Positions 1 to 7,304 of a stretch of DNA of 64,000 nt are shown one piece after another (the first letter of the stretch is position 1; each line of letters opens with the position of its first letter). The stretch lies in the NCBI RefSeq assembly GCF_013823965.1, contig NZ_PNNA01000074.1:1-64000 (forward strand). The letters are read 5' to 3'. Below the pieces are notes generated by a model, which was not told the origin of the DNA, made no database searches, and worked only from the letters and a program-made list of their open reading frames with translations. Made by a program: the position numbers and the translations under genes. This stretch comes from Flavobacterium sp. Lineage in GTDB: Bacteria > Bacteroidota > Bacteroidia > Flavobacteriales > Flavobacteriaceae.

Positions 1-296
1 AATTTTGAAACTGCCAAGGTAATTCTCGAAATGGCAGCTACTTCTTTAAAAATTCTTTTAATAATTCGGTGGGCAACGTGTTCTAATAATTGTGCTCGAA
101 TCTCCATTTCCTCCACGACAATACGGTTCAAAAGCACATAATCAACAGTGTCTTTCAAATCATCTGAAACAGCTGATTTTCTTAAATCTGTTTTAACTTC
201 TAAATCAACAGCATAATCAGAGCCTATTTTTCCTTCTTCGATTAAGCAACCGTGATAAGAGTAAGTTCTAATATTTTTCAGTTTTATAATTCCCAT
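1..296 (-). CDS. folB: Dihydroneopterin aldolase (FolB), 3' end cut by window edge
   Basis: The minus strand is open from an ATG at 296 to the window edge and encodes 98 residues without a stop. The N-terminus reads MGIIKLKNIRTYSYHGC and continues with an IEEGKIG segment and VDLEV, the pattern of FolB enzymes. Later come a DTVDY segment and LLEHVAHRI, also typical of the fold. FolB cleaves 7,8-dihydroneopterin to 6-hydroxymethyl-dihydropterin in folate synthesis. The family is about 120 residues, so only the last 20 or so are missing. It is divergent from glnS with about 105 bases between the starts. Confidence 0.85.
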   Translation of the reverse strand, partial: MGIIKLKNIRTYSYHGCLIEEGKIGSDYAVDLEVKTDLRKSAVSDDLKDTVDYVLLNRIVVEEMEIRAQLLEHVAHRIIKRIFKEVAAISRITLAVSK

Positions 297-338
297 TTTT
301 ATATAATTCGGTTTGTAAATAGTTAAATAAAACAGCAT

Positions 339-365
339 CTATTATCTATCTGTCTATTATCTATC
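339..365. repeat. Short direct repeat in the folB/glnS divergent spacer
   Basis: The 12-base unit CTATTATCTATC occurs at 339-350 and again at 354-365, a period of 15 bases, just upstream of the putative glnS -7 box. It may be a regulator site or simple slippage; nothing else in the sequence decides this. Confidence 0.4.
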
Positions 366-376
366 ATCTAAATTTT

Positions 377-384
377 TATCTTTG
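377..384 (+). promoter_or_regulatory. Putative -7 box of the glnS promoter
   Basis: TATCTTTG matches the Bacteroidota primary sigma factor -7 consensus TAnnTTTG and ends 17 bases before the glnS ATG. I see no clear -33 TTTG at the usual distance, so the call rests on the -7 box alone. Confidence 0.5.
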
Positions 385-401
385 CTAAAATTACAAAAAT
401 T

Positions 402-2522
402 ATGTCAACCGAAGAGAAATCACTTCATTTTATAGAACAAATTATCGAAGACAGCTTAGCAACTGGTTTTCCCCAAGCTAATTTACGATTCCGTTTTCCG
501 CCTGAACCTAATGGTTATTTGCACATTGGTCACGCCAAATCCATTTGTTTGAATTTTGGTTTGGGTCTAAAGTACAATGCGCCAGTCAATTTGCGTTTTG
601 ACGACACCAATCCAGCCAAAGAAGAGCAGGAATATGTAGATGCCATCAAAGAAGATTTGCAATGGTTAGGCTTTAATTGGGCCGAAGAACGTTATGCTTC
701 CGATTATTTTCAGCAGTTGCACGATTGGGCAATCTTGATGATTAAAAAAGGAAAAGCTTATGTTGACAGCCAATCTTCTGAAGATATGGCGGCTCAAAAA
801 GGAACGCCAACCCAACCAGGAGTTGATGGACCATACAGAAACCGTTCGATTGAAGAAAATTTGACTTTGTTCGAAGGAATGAAAAATGGCGATTTTCCGG
901 AAGGAAGTCATGTTTTGAGAGCCAAAATTGATATGGCTTCGACCAATATGTTAATGCGTGATCCTTTGATGTACAGAGTTTTGCACCGTCATCACCATAG
1001 AACTGGAAATGATTGGAAAATCTATCCAATGTATGATTATGCACACGGTGAAAGTGATTATATCGAGCAAATTTCACATTCCATTTGTACACTTGAATTT
1101 GTGATGCACAGAGAATTATACAATTGGTTTTTAGACCAAATTTATGATGAAACCTTAGTGAGACCAAACCAATACGAATTTGCGCGTTTGAACTTGAATT
1201 ACACCGTAATGAGCAAGAGAAAACTGTTGCAATTAGTTCAAGAAAATATAGTAAATGGTTGGGATGATCCAAGAATGCCAACGATTTCCGGATTAAGAAG
1301 AAGAGGGTACACACCAGCTTCGATTCGTAAATTTTGTGATGTTATTGGAGTAGCCAAAAGAGAAAATATCATCGATGTTTCGCTTTTGGAGTTTTGTTTA
1401 AGAGAAGATTTGAACAAAACAGCTCCAAGAGTGATGGCAGTTTTAGATCCAGTAAAAGTCGTAATCACTAATTATCCTGACGATAAAGAAGAACTTTTGG
1501 ATGCCGAAAACAACCAGGAAGACGAAGCGGCAGGTTTCAGAAAAGTGCCTTTTTCAAAAGAATTATACATCGAAAGAGAAGACTTTTTAGAAGTGGCTCC
1601 AGCCAAATTTTTCCGTTTGTCTTTAGGAAATGAAGTGCGTTTGAAAAATGCATATATCATTAAAGGAGAATCTGTTGTAAAAGATTCGGAAGGAAATATT
1701 ACCGAAATTCACGTGACTTACGATACCGATTCCTTGAGCGGAAGTGGGAGTGAAGCCTCCAAAAGAAAAGTGGCTGGAACCTTGCATTGGGTTTCCATCC
1801 AACACGCCGTGGAAGCTGAAGTTCGTTTGTATGATAGACTTTTTATAGATGAAGCGCCAGACAGTCACAAGGAGAAAAACTTCTTGGATTTTATGAATTC
1901 CAATTCCTTGCAAATCGTGAAAGGATTTGTGGAACCAAGTCTTGCTACGGCAAAATCGGGAGACAAATTCCAGTTTCAACGTTTGGGTTATTTCAATGTT
2001 GATAAAGACTCAACTACTTCTAAATTAGTGTTTAACAAAACAGTTGGATTGAAAGACGCTTGGGAAGAAAAAGGCAAAAAAGAGGAAAACAGCATCAACA
2101 ATGCCTTGAAAGAAATCAACAAATATTTCAAAGTTGGAACACGTGAAGAACGTATTGCGATTCGTAAAGCAATAGGAGAGACCTTGGCAGGAATTGCTAA
2201 TTACAGCTTGTTGCAAAATTCATTCAAAAAGAACATCAACAACAATAAAAGTTCCTTGTTGTTTGCCCAATTGATTTTAAAATATTCCAGTTTGAAATCA
2301 TCTGATTTTGAAAAAGAAGATGTTTCCAAATTGTATTCGATGTCTTTAAGAAGTGAATCTTCATTTGTTCGTTCGAGAGCGATTTTGAATTTATTGGATT
2401 TAGAAAAAGATCCAGATTTTGTAAATTCATTTGCAGCCGAAATTTTGAAATTAAAATCCAATCCTTCGAAAAGTACAACCGAGAGAGAAACGGAATTTAT
2501 CGAACAATTTTTAAATAAATAA
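402..2522 (+). CDS. glnS: Glutaminyl-tRNA synthetase with C-terminal extension
   Basis: Charges tRNA-Gln with glutamine in the cytoplasm. The class I signature is clear: PPEPNGYLHIGHAK with HIGH at residues 41-44, and VMSKR at 269-273 as the KMSKS equivalent. The catalytic domain is followed by the anticodon-binding beta-barrels up to about residue 555. The protein is 706 residues, against about 555 for the E. coli enzyme; the last 150 residues are an added, apparently all-helical, charged region. GlnRS fusions to a YqeY domain are known in Bacteroidota, but I cannot recognise YqeY signatures in this tail. The gene stands alone, with its own -7 box and a terminator. Confidence 0.95.
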   Translation: MSTEEKSLHFIEQIIEDSLATGFPQANLRFRFPPEPNGYLHIGHAKSICLNFGLGLKYNAPVNLRFDDTNPAKEEQEYVDAIKEDLQWLGFNWAEERYASDYFQQLHDWAILMIKKGKAYVDSQSSEDMAAQKGTPTQPGVDGPYRNRSIEENLTLFEGMKNGDFPEGSHVLRAKIDMASTNMLMRDPLMYRVLHRHHHRTGNDWKIYPMYDYAHGESDYIEQISHSICTLEFVMHRELYNWFLDQIYDETLVRPNQYEFARLNLNYTVMSKRKLLQLVQENIVNGWDDPRMPTISGLRRRGYTPASIRKFCDVIGVAKRENIIDVSLLEFCLREDLNKTAPRVMAVLDPVKVVITNYPDDKEELLDAENNQEDEAAGFRKVPFSKELYIEREDFLEVAPAKFFRLSLGNEVRLKNAYIIKGESVVKDSEGNITEIHVTYDTDSLSGSGSEASKRKVAGTLHWVSIQHAVEAEVRLYDRLFIDEAPDSHKEKNFLDFMNSNSLQIVKGFVEPSLATAKSGDKFQFQRLGYFNVDKDSTTSKLVFNKTVGLKDAWEEKGKKEENSINNALKEINKYFKVGTREERIAIRKAIGETLAGIANYSLLQNSFKKNINNNKSSLLFAQLILKYSSLKSSDFEKEDVSKLYSMSLRSESSFVRSRAILNLLDLEKDPDFVNSFAAEILKLKSNPSKSTTERETEFIEQFLNK

Positions 2523-2530
2523 AAACTATT

Positions 2531-2558
2531 AAAAGCGCTTTTAGGAGCGCTTTTTTTT
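2531..2558 (+). terminator. Rho-independent terminator of glnS
   Basis: AAAAGCGC, an 8-base loop, then GCGCTTTT running into a T tract, starting 9 bases after the glnS stop. The following 247 bases up to the next gene are AT-rich and show no gene. Confidence 0.85.
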
Positions 2559-2805
2559 ATCATTTGTTTTTGTGATTGAATTTTAAAATTATATCAATTT
2601 TAGTAATCAAAAACGGCTTTCATAAATTGATTTTAAGACGTTTTTTTAAGTTTTATAAGCATTTTATCATTACTGAAAAGTTCTAAAAACACGACGGCTT
2701 ATTTTAAGTTTTAATAAGAATTAAAGTCACTTTAACGGCTTGTTAACAGTCCGGTGTTGATAAATGTCGTAAATTTAGAATATTATTAATTTAATTCTAG
2801 AAACG

Positions 2806-3162
2806 ATGTCAAATAACACAAATTCAGTATTGGCACTTTTGTTGGGTGCAGCGATTGGAGCAGGAGTAGGAATTTTATTTGCTCCGGATAAAGGTTCAAA
2901 AACCAGGGAAAAAATTAAAGATGGTTTTGATGATGCGAAAGACAATTTAAAGCATAAATTTGAAGAAGCATCTCATCAATTGAGAAATAAATTTTCGGGT
3001 GCAAAATATGACTTGGAAGAAACCTATGAAGATTTGGTTTCAAACATGAGTCACAAAACCGAAGATGTTATTTCTTTTTTGGAAACCAAGTTGGCCGATT
3101 TAAAAGAGCAAAATGCCAAGCTACAGAAAAAACAGATGGCTGCCCAAAAGGAAAATTCTTAA
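2806..3162 (+). CDS. YtxH-domain protein
   Basis: A 118-residue protein with one N-terminal hydrophobic segment (residues 8-26, [19 protein letters not shown]) followed by [13 protein letters not shown], the hallmark of the YtxH/general-stress family. The rest is a charged amphipathic helix likely to form a coiled coil (residues 30-115). Proteins of this family are small membrane-anchored envelope or stress proteins of unknown mechanism. It is first in a tight three-gene run with the two genes downstream (gaps of 11 and 3 bases), which points to one transcript. The 5' leader has a TAAATTTA at 2770-2777 that is a weak -7 candidate. Confidence 0.85.
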   Translation: MSNNTNSVLALLLGAAIGAGVGILFAPDKGSKTREKIKDGFDDAKDNLKHKFEEASHQLRNKFSGAKYDLEETYEDLVSNMSHKTEDVISFLETKLADLKEQNAKLQKKQMAAQKENS

Positions 3163-3173
3163 ACAACTTATTT

Positions 3174-3524
3174 ATGGCTTTCGAAGAACTCAAAGAACAC
3201 ACCGAAGACATTCAGAAACAAGCGAAAGAATACATTGAAAACAGCGTAGCTTATTACAAGTTATGGGGTTTCAAGGTGGCAATGAAATCGACCACGATGA
3301 TGTTGAAATTTGCATTGATCGCAATGTCGCTATCCATGGTTTTGTTATTTTTTTCTGTTGCAGGCGCTTTAGCAATTGGACAAGCTTTGGATAGTTATGC
3401 GTTGGGGTTTCTAATCGTTGGCGGGATTTATTTAGCCTTAACCGGACTTTTATTTTTAGTCAAGGATAAAGTTGTTGAAGGACCCATCTTGGAGAAATTC
3501 TCAGAAATCTTTTTTAACGACTAA
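3174..3524 (+). CDS. Phage-holin-family (holin-X-like) membrane protein
   Basis: A 116-residue protein with a charged, amphipathic N-terminal helix (about 1-35), then two hydrophobic segments at about 44-70 and 75-97 separated by a short polar loop. This arrangement fits the putative holin-X/holin superfamily III group, found widely as a host gene next to ytxH in Bacteroidota. Despite the family name there is no phage context here. It lies 11 bases after the YtxH gene and 3 bases before the next gene. A role in envelope homeostasis or stress is likely but unproven. Confidence 0.7.
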   Translation: MAFEELKEHTEDIQKQAKEYIENSVAYYKLWGFKVAMKSTTMMLKFALIAMSLSMVLLFFSVAGALAIGQALDSYALGFLIVGGIYLALTGLLFLVKDKVVEGPILEKFSEIFFND

Positions 3525-3527
3525 ATT

Positions 3528-3782
3528 ATGGAACCAAAAAAATATGCGTCTTACGCAGAAATTGAGTTAGAACTGGAAATTCTCAAATTAGAAAGAGAAT
3601 TGAACCTTCAGAAAATAATTTTGGATGTTGAAAAAACAAAAGAAAGTCTGTTGCCCAAAAATATAATAAAGAGTTTTTTAGGAGATTATAAATCGATTTT
3701 ATCCGACTATTCTGGAATGATTCTTAACATGGCGATTCCATTACTGATTAATTGGTTTACAAAAAGAAAAAGAGGCAATTAA
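3528..3782 (+). CDS. Small unknown protein, third gene of the YtxH/holin trio
   Basis: An 84-residue protein that starts MEPKKYASYAEIELELEILK, followed by a long charged helix and a hydrophobic C-terminal segment (about 61-77) ending in a basic KRKRGN tail. It resembles the small DUF6327-type proteins that accompany YtxH and holin-like genes in flavobacteria, but that assignment is from memory and not certain. The stop codon lies inside the loop of the operon terminator. Probably a peripheral or tail-anchored membrane protein acting with its two neighbours. Confidence 0.7.
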   Translation: MEPKKYASYAEIELELEILKLERELNLQKIILDVEKTKESLLPKNIIKSFLGDYKSILSDYSGMILNMAIPLLINWFTKRKRGN

Positions 3783-3795
3783 GCCTCTTTTTTAT
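3769..3795 (+). terminator. Terminator of the YtxH operon
   Basis: AAAGAGGC and GCCTCTTT form the stem around a 6-base loop AATTAA that contains the stop codon of the upstream gene; a T-rich tract follows. Confidence 0.85.
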
Positions 3796-3811
3796 TATAA
3801 ATAGTTAAAAG

Positions 3812-4798
3812 TTAAACTCCGGTTTCAGGTTGTTCAGGCGCTTGTGGCGTTTGATAATCTAAAGAATGATCGGTTGTTTTTGGTTTCGTTCTTTTGTTTT
3901 TTTTCATCATTTCGCCCACTTGATTGGATGCAGAAAAGGAAGCTACCATATTATTTAACATATCACTTCCAGCTTGTGGAGAATTAGGCAACAATATCAA
4001 ATTGGAATTGGCGTCAGCCCCAATAGCCTGCAAAGTATCGTAATGTTGCGTTACCACAATCAAGGCCGAAGCTTCCTGCGAATTGATGCCCACTTTGTTC
4101 AAAACATCCACACTTTCTACTAATCCACGGGCAATTTCGCGTCTTTGGTCTGCAATACCTTGACCTTGTAAACGTTTGCTTTCTGCTTCTGCTTTGGCTT
4201 TGGCCACAATTCTAATTCTTGAGGCTTCTGCTTCAAATTCAGCCACGGTTTTTTCCCTGTCGGCAGCATTGATTCTATTCATCGCATTTTTCACCTGGAT
4301 ATCTGGATCAATATCGGTAACCAATGTGTTGATGATTGTGTAACCGTAAGTGGTCATTGCTTCGTTTAATTCTCTTTTCACGGCAACGGCGATGTCGTCT
4401 TTTCTTTCAAAAACATCGTCCAATTTCAGTTTTGGAACCTCGGCACGAACCACGTCAAAAACATAAGAAGTGATTTGATCGTGTGGGTATTCCAGTTTGT
4501 AAAAAGCATCATAAACGGTTTCTTTTACCACCATAAATTGCACGGATACTTTTAGTTTTACAAAAACGTTATCTTTAGTTTTGGTTTCGATAATAACGTC
4601 CAATTGTTGGATTTTTAGATTTACCCGGCCGGCAATTCTGTCAATCAAAGGAATTTTGAGTTGTAAACCAGAATTTCTCACACTCAAAAATTTTCCAAAA
4701 CGTTCAATAATAACAGCCGATTGTTGTTTTACGGTAAAAAAGGAGGAAAGAAAAATAAAGAAACCAAATACAATAATGATAATCAATGAAATGTCCAT
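3812..4798 (-). CDS. SPFH/Band 7 (stomatin-like) membrane protein
   Basis: A 328-residue protein with an N-terminal membrane segment (residues 3-20) and an SPFH domain covering about 22-200, shown by VKQQSAVIIERFGKF, LKIPLIDRI and RAEVPKLKLDDVF. A charged coiled coil rich in A, E and K (about 180-225, VAEFEAEASRIRIVAKAKAEA) follows, then a variable tail ending in Lys-rich and Pro-rich sequence. Stomatin/QmcA-type proteins form oligomeric membrane microdomain scaffolds. No NfeD partner is next to it, unlike many bacterial stomatin operons. It is divergent from the beta-barrel gene at 4877 and converges with the YtxH operon. Confidence 0.9.
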   Translation of the reverse strand: MDISLIIIIVFGFFIFLSSFFTVKQQSAVIIERFGKFLSVRNSGLQLKIPLIDRIAGRVNLKIQQLDVIIETKTKDNVFVKLKVSVQFMVVKETVYDAFYKLEYPHDQITSYVFDVVRAEVPKLKLDDVFERKDDIAVAVKRELNEAMTTYGYTIINTLVTDIDPDIQVKNAMNRINAADREKTVAEFEAEASRIRIVAKAKAEAESKRLQGQGIADQRREIARGLVESVDVLNKVGINSQEASALIVVTQHYDTLQAIGADANSNLILLPNSPQAGSDMLNNMVASFSASNQVGEMMKKNKRTKPKTTDHSLDYQTPQAPEQPETGV

Positions 4799-4848
4799 AA
4801 GAAGTATAATTTAGTTAAAAAATTAACTGTTAAATTACAAAAATACTT

Positions 4849-4856
4849 TAGGTTTG
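4849..4856 (+). promoter_or_regulatory. Putative -7 box upstream of the beta-barrel gene
   Basis: TAGGTTTG fits TAnnTTTG and lies 20 bases before the ATG at 4877. No convincing -33 element is seen. Confidence 0.45.
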
Positions 4857-4876
4857 CCGGTGTTAAATTTTATTTT

Positions 4877-5515
4877 ATGAAAAGATTATGTTTTGCCGTT
4901 GTTTTCGCTCTAATCTCAATGACGGTTTTTGCCCAATACGATTATCGGGATTCCAACAGAATTGGAATATCCTTTGGCATGAACCAATTTACTTTAAACA
5001 CGAATAATTTCCAGACCAAACCAGGAATAGGATGGAATGCCGGACTTTCGATGCGGGGGAATTTCTACAATGATTGGGACATGGTTTATGCGATGCAGTT
5101 CAGCGAGAATAATTTTTCGGTTGCCACAATCGGTGGTTTTATAACGGAAGACACGGATTATAAGTTGCCATCAGCACAAATATCCTTGATGTGGAGTTAC
5201 AAAATTGTCGAAAATCATTTGAGTTTTGAGTTTGGACCATTGGTTCAAATCAACGGAAAACTGAAGGTGGATCAAGATCAAGAAAACAATATTATATTTG
5301 GAACCACTTTATTGGCCAAAGACATCGTGGATATTTCCCAATTTAATTTTTATCCTGTAGTAGGTATTACAGCAGGTGTTCGCCACGTTCGTCTTAATGT
5401 TTCTTACCAATATGGCGTAAATAATATGCTCGGTAATTTGAATAACAAAAATCTCGGTTATAATTTCAAGGGAAATCCCGGAATACTGAACGGAAGTTTG
5501 ATTATTTATTTATAA
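4877..5515 (+). CDS. Outer-membrane beta-barrel protein (PorT-like)
   Basis: A 212-residue protein with a cleavable signal peptide (MKRLCFAVVFALISMTVFAQ, cleavage after AQ expected near residue 20). The mature part alternates short polar and hydrophobic stretches with many Tyr, Asn and Gly residues and ends in a hydrophobic strand (LNGSLIIYL), as in eight-stranded outer-membrane barrels. This matches the PorT/OMP_b-brl group of Bacteroidota. Function is unknown; PorT itself serves type IX secretion, but the similarity seen here is only of general form. It is convergent with gltX and shares a two-way terminator with it. Confidence 0.75.
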   Translation: MKRLCFAVVFALISMTVFAQYDYRDSNRIGISFGMNQFTLNTNNFQTKPGIGWNAGLSMRGNFYNDWDMVYAMQFSENNFSVATIGGFITEDTDYKLPSAQISLMWSYKIVENHLSFEFGPLVQINGKLKVDQDQENNIIFGTTLLAKDIVDISQFNFYPVVGITAGVRHVRLNVSYQYGVNNMLGNLNNKNLGYNFKGNPGILNGSLIIYL

Positions 5516-5516
5516 A

Positions 5517-5545
5517 AAAGTCCCGAGTTTATCGGGACTTTTTTT
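5517..5545. terminator. Bidirectional terminator between the barrel gene and gltX
   Basis: A strong hairpin AAAGTCCCGA / TCGGGACTTT with a 5-base loop, flanked by A residues on the left and T residues on the right, so it can stop transcription from both convergent genes. Confidence 0.9.
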
Positions 5546-5548
5546 GTT

Positions 5549-7051
5549 TTATAGAGTAGCTATTGCTTTCTCAATTCTCTTAATCGTTTCCTCTTTTCCA
5601 ATGAGTTCCACGATGTCAAATAAGTGTGGACCTTTCAATGCGCCGACTAAACTTAATCGAAACGGTTGCATTACTTTCCCCATTCCAATTTCGTTTTTTG
5701 TCATCCAGTCTTTAACAATGGTTTCGATGTTTACTGATGTAAAATCAGTTATTTCTCCAAGAACAGAAATCAATTTCTGCATTAATGCTGGAGTTTCTTC
5801 TTTCCAATTCTTTCTTGCTTTTTCGTCATAAGATGTTGGAGCAACAAAAAAGAAATCACTCAAATCCCAGAATTCCGAAACGAAATGTGCTCTTTCTTTA
5901 ATTAGAGAAACTATTTTTGTCAAATCGAGCGCAGTCGAGATGCCTTTTTCTTCTAAAATAGAAGCGAAGCTTTTCGCCAAATCGGCATCATTTTGTTTGA
6001 TTAAATACTGATGATTGAACCATTTGTTTTTTTCGGGATCAAATTTAGCTCCTGCTTTGTGAACTCTACTTAAATCAAATTTCTCCACTAATTCTTCCAA
6101 CGAAAACAATTCTTGTTCCGTTCCGTCATTCCAACCCAATAAAGCCAAGAAGTTGACCACGGTTTCAGGGAAAAATCCTTTTTCTCTATAACCTGATGAA
6201 ACGCCTTCTTCTGTTTTCCATTCCAATGGAAATACAGGAAATCCTAATTTGTCTCCATCACGTTTGGATAATTTTCCGTTTCCAACAGGTTTCAAAATCA
6301 ATGGTAAATGAGCAAATTCTGGTGCTTCCCAACCAAATGCTCGATACAACAAAACGTGTAACGGCATTGAAGGCAACCATTCTTCACCACGAATTACGTG
6401 CGTGGTTTCCATTAAATGATCATCTACAATGTTCGCTAAATGATACGTTGGCATTCCGTCACTTTTGAACAAAACTTTATCGTCCAAAAGATTGGTTTCA
6501 AATTTCACATCACCACGAATAATGTCTTTCAAATGCAAAGTTTCATCAACCGGAGTTTTAAAACGGATTACATAATGCTCACCATTCGCAATTCTTTTTG
6601 CAGTTTCTTCAGCAGAAATTACCAAAGAAGTATCTAATTTTTCACGGTTGTGATGGTTGTAAATAAATGTTTTTCCTTCTGCTTCGTGTTGTTTTCTATG
6701 AGCATCCAATGCTTCCGGAGTATCAAATGCATAATAAGCCCAGCCACTTTGAATCAATTGATCCGCATATTTTTGATATAAATCTTTACGATCACTTTGT
6801 CTGTAAGGACCAAATTTTTCATTTTTTCCAATGGTTTCATCCGGAGCAATTCCAAGCCATTCCAATGCTTCCATAATGTATTCTTCGGCACCCGGAACAA
6901 AACGGGTTTGATCTGTATCTTCAATTCGAAGAAAGAAAACCCCGTTGTTTTTTTTGGCAAACAAATAATTGAATAGGGCAGTACGAACTCCGCCAATATG
7001 TAAAGGTCCTGTTGGACTTGGTGCAAAACGCACACGAACTTGTCTTGACAT
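5549..7051 (-). CDS. gltX: Glutamyl-tRNA synthetase
   Basis: A 500-residue class I synthetase, the usual length. The N-terminus has VRFAPSPTGPLHIGG with HIGG at 18-21, and the KMSKS loop is KLSKRDG with KLSKR at 260-264. It attaches glutamate to tRNA-Glu; glutamyl-tRNA is also the starting material for HemA, whose gene lies further along in this window. The start at 7051 is supported by the HIGH-motif spacing and a -7 box about 19 bases upstream. The gene is monocistronic, between a two-way terminator and a divergent repeat-containing spacer. Confidence 0.96.
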   Translation of the reverse strand: MSRQVRVRFAPSPTGPLHIGGVRTALFNYLFAKKNNGVFFLRIEDTDQTRFVPGAEEYIMEALEWLGIAPDETIGKNEKFGPYRQSDRKDLYQKYADQLIQSGWAYYAFDTPEALDAHRKQHEAEGKTFIYNHHNREKLDTSLVISAEETAKRIANGEHYVIRFKTPVDETLHLKDIIRGDVKFETNLLDDKVLFKSDGMPTYHLANIVDDHLMETTHVIRGEEWLPSMPLHVLLYRAFGWEAPEFAHLPLILKPVGNGKLSKRDGDKLGFPVFPLEWKTEEGVSSGYREKGFFPETVVNFLALLGWNDGTEQELFSLEELVEKFDLSRVHKAGAKFDPEKNKWFNHQYLIKQNDADLAKSFASILEEKGISTALDLTKIVSLIKERAHFVSEFWDLSDFFFVAPTSYDEKARKNWKEETPALMQKLISVLGEITDFTSVNIETIVKDWMTKNEIGMGKVMQPFRLSLVGALKGPHLFDIVELIGKEETIKRIEKAIATL

Positions 7052-7069
7052 TTTTTATAAATTTTGATG

Positions 7070-7077
7070 CAAAGATA
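7070..7077 (-). promoter_or_regulatory. Putative -7 box of gltX
   Basis: On the minus strand the sequence reads TATCTTTG, a full TAnnTTTG match, 18 bases before the gltX start. Confidence 0.5.
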
Positions 7078-7132
7078 AGAAGTTCTTTTGGCCACGAAGA
7101 CACAAAAACACAAAGTTCATTTTTATTTAGTT

Positions 7133-7206
7133 ACCATATAAGGCATTTAAGGTCATTTAAGTTGTTTCAACACAAATCTTATATGAACTTAAATGCCTTA
7201 TATGGT
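7133..7206. repeat. Perfect 19-bp inverted repeat in the gltX/DUF4175 spacer
   Basis: ACCATATAAGGCATTTAAG at 7133-7151 is exactly inverted as CTTAAATGCCTTATATGGT at 7188-7206, with a 36-base loop. A worn half copy of the left arm and loop lies at about 44993-45029, so this looks like a dispersed intergenic element and not a gene-specific terminator. No T tract follows the right arm. Confidence 0.8.
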
Positions 7207-7304
7207 TCAAAATTGTTTTCTAATTTTTTGTTTAATCAATTTTTAACAGCGACAGAATTGAAAAATGGTTACTTTTATCGGTTATAAAAAAAGTTGTGTA
7301 AATT

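Noticed and set aside
742..1314. 190-residue frame antisense to glnS
   Set aside because: It lies fully inside glnS on the other strand, has low-complexity and unlikely residue content, and has no promoter or ribosome site.
3174..3524. Prophage remnant suggested by the holin-family gene
   Set aside because: No other phage gene, integrase or attachment site is near; the gene is in the usual YtxH context of chromosomal stress operons.
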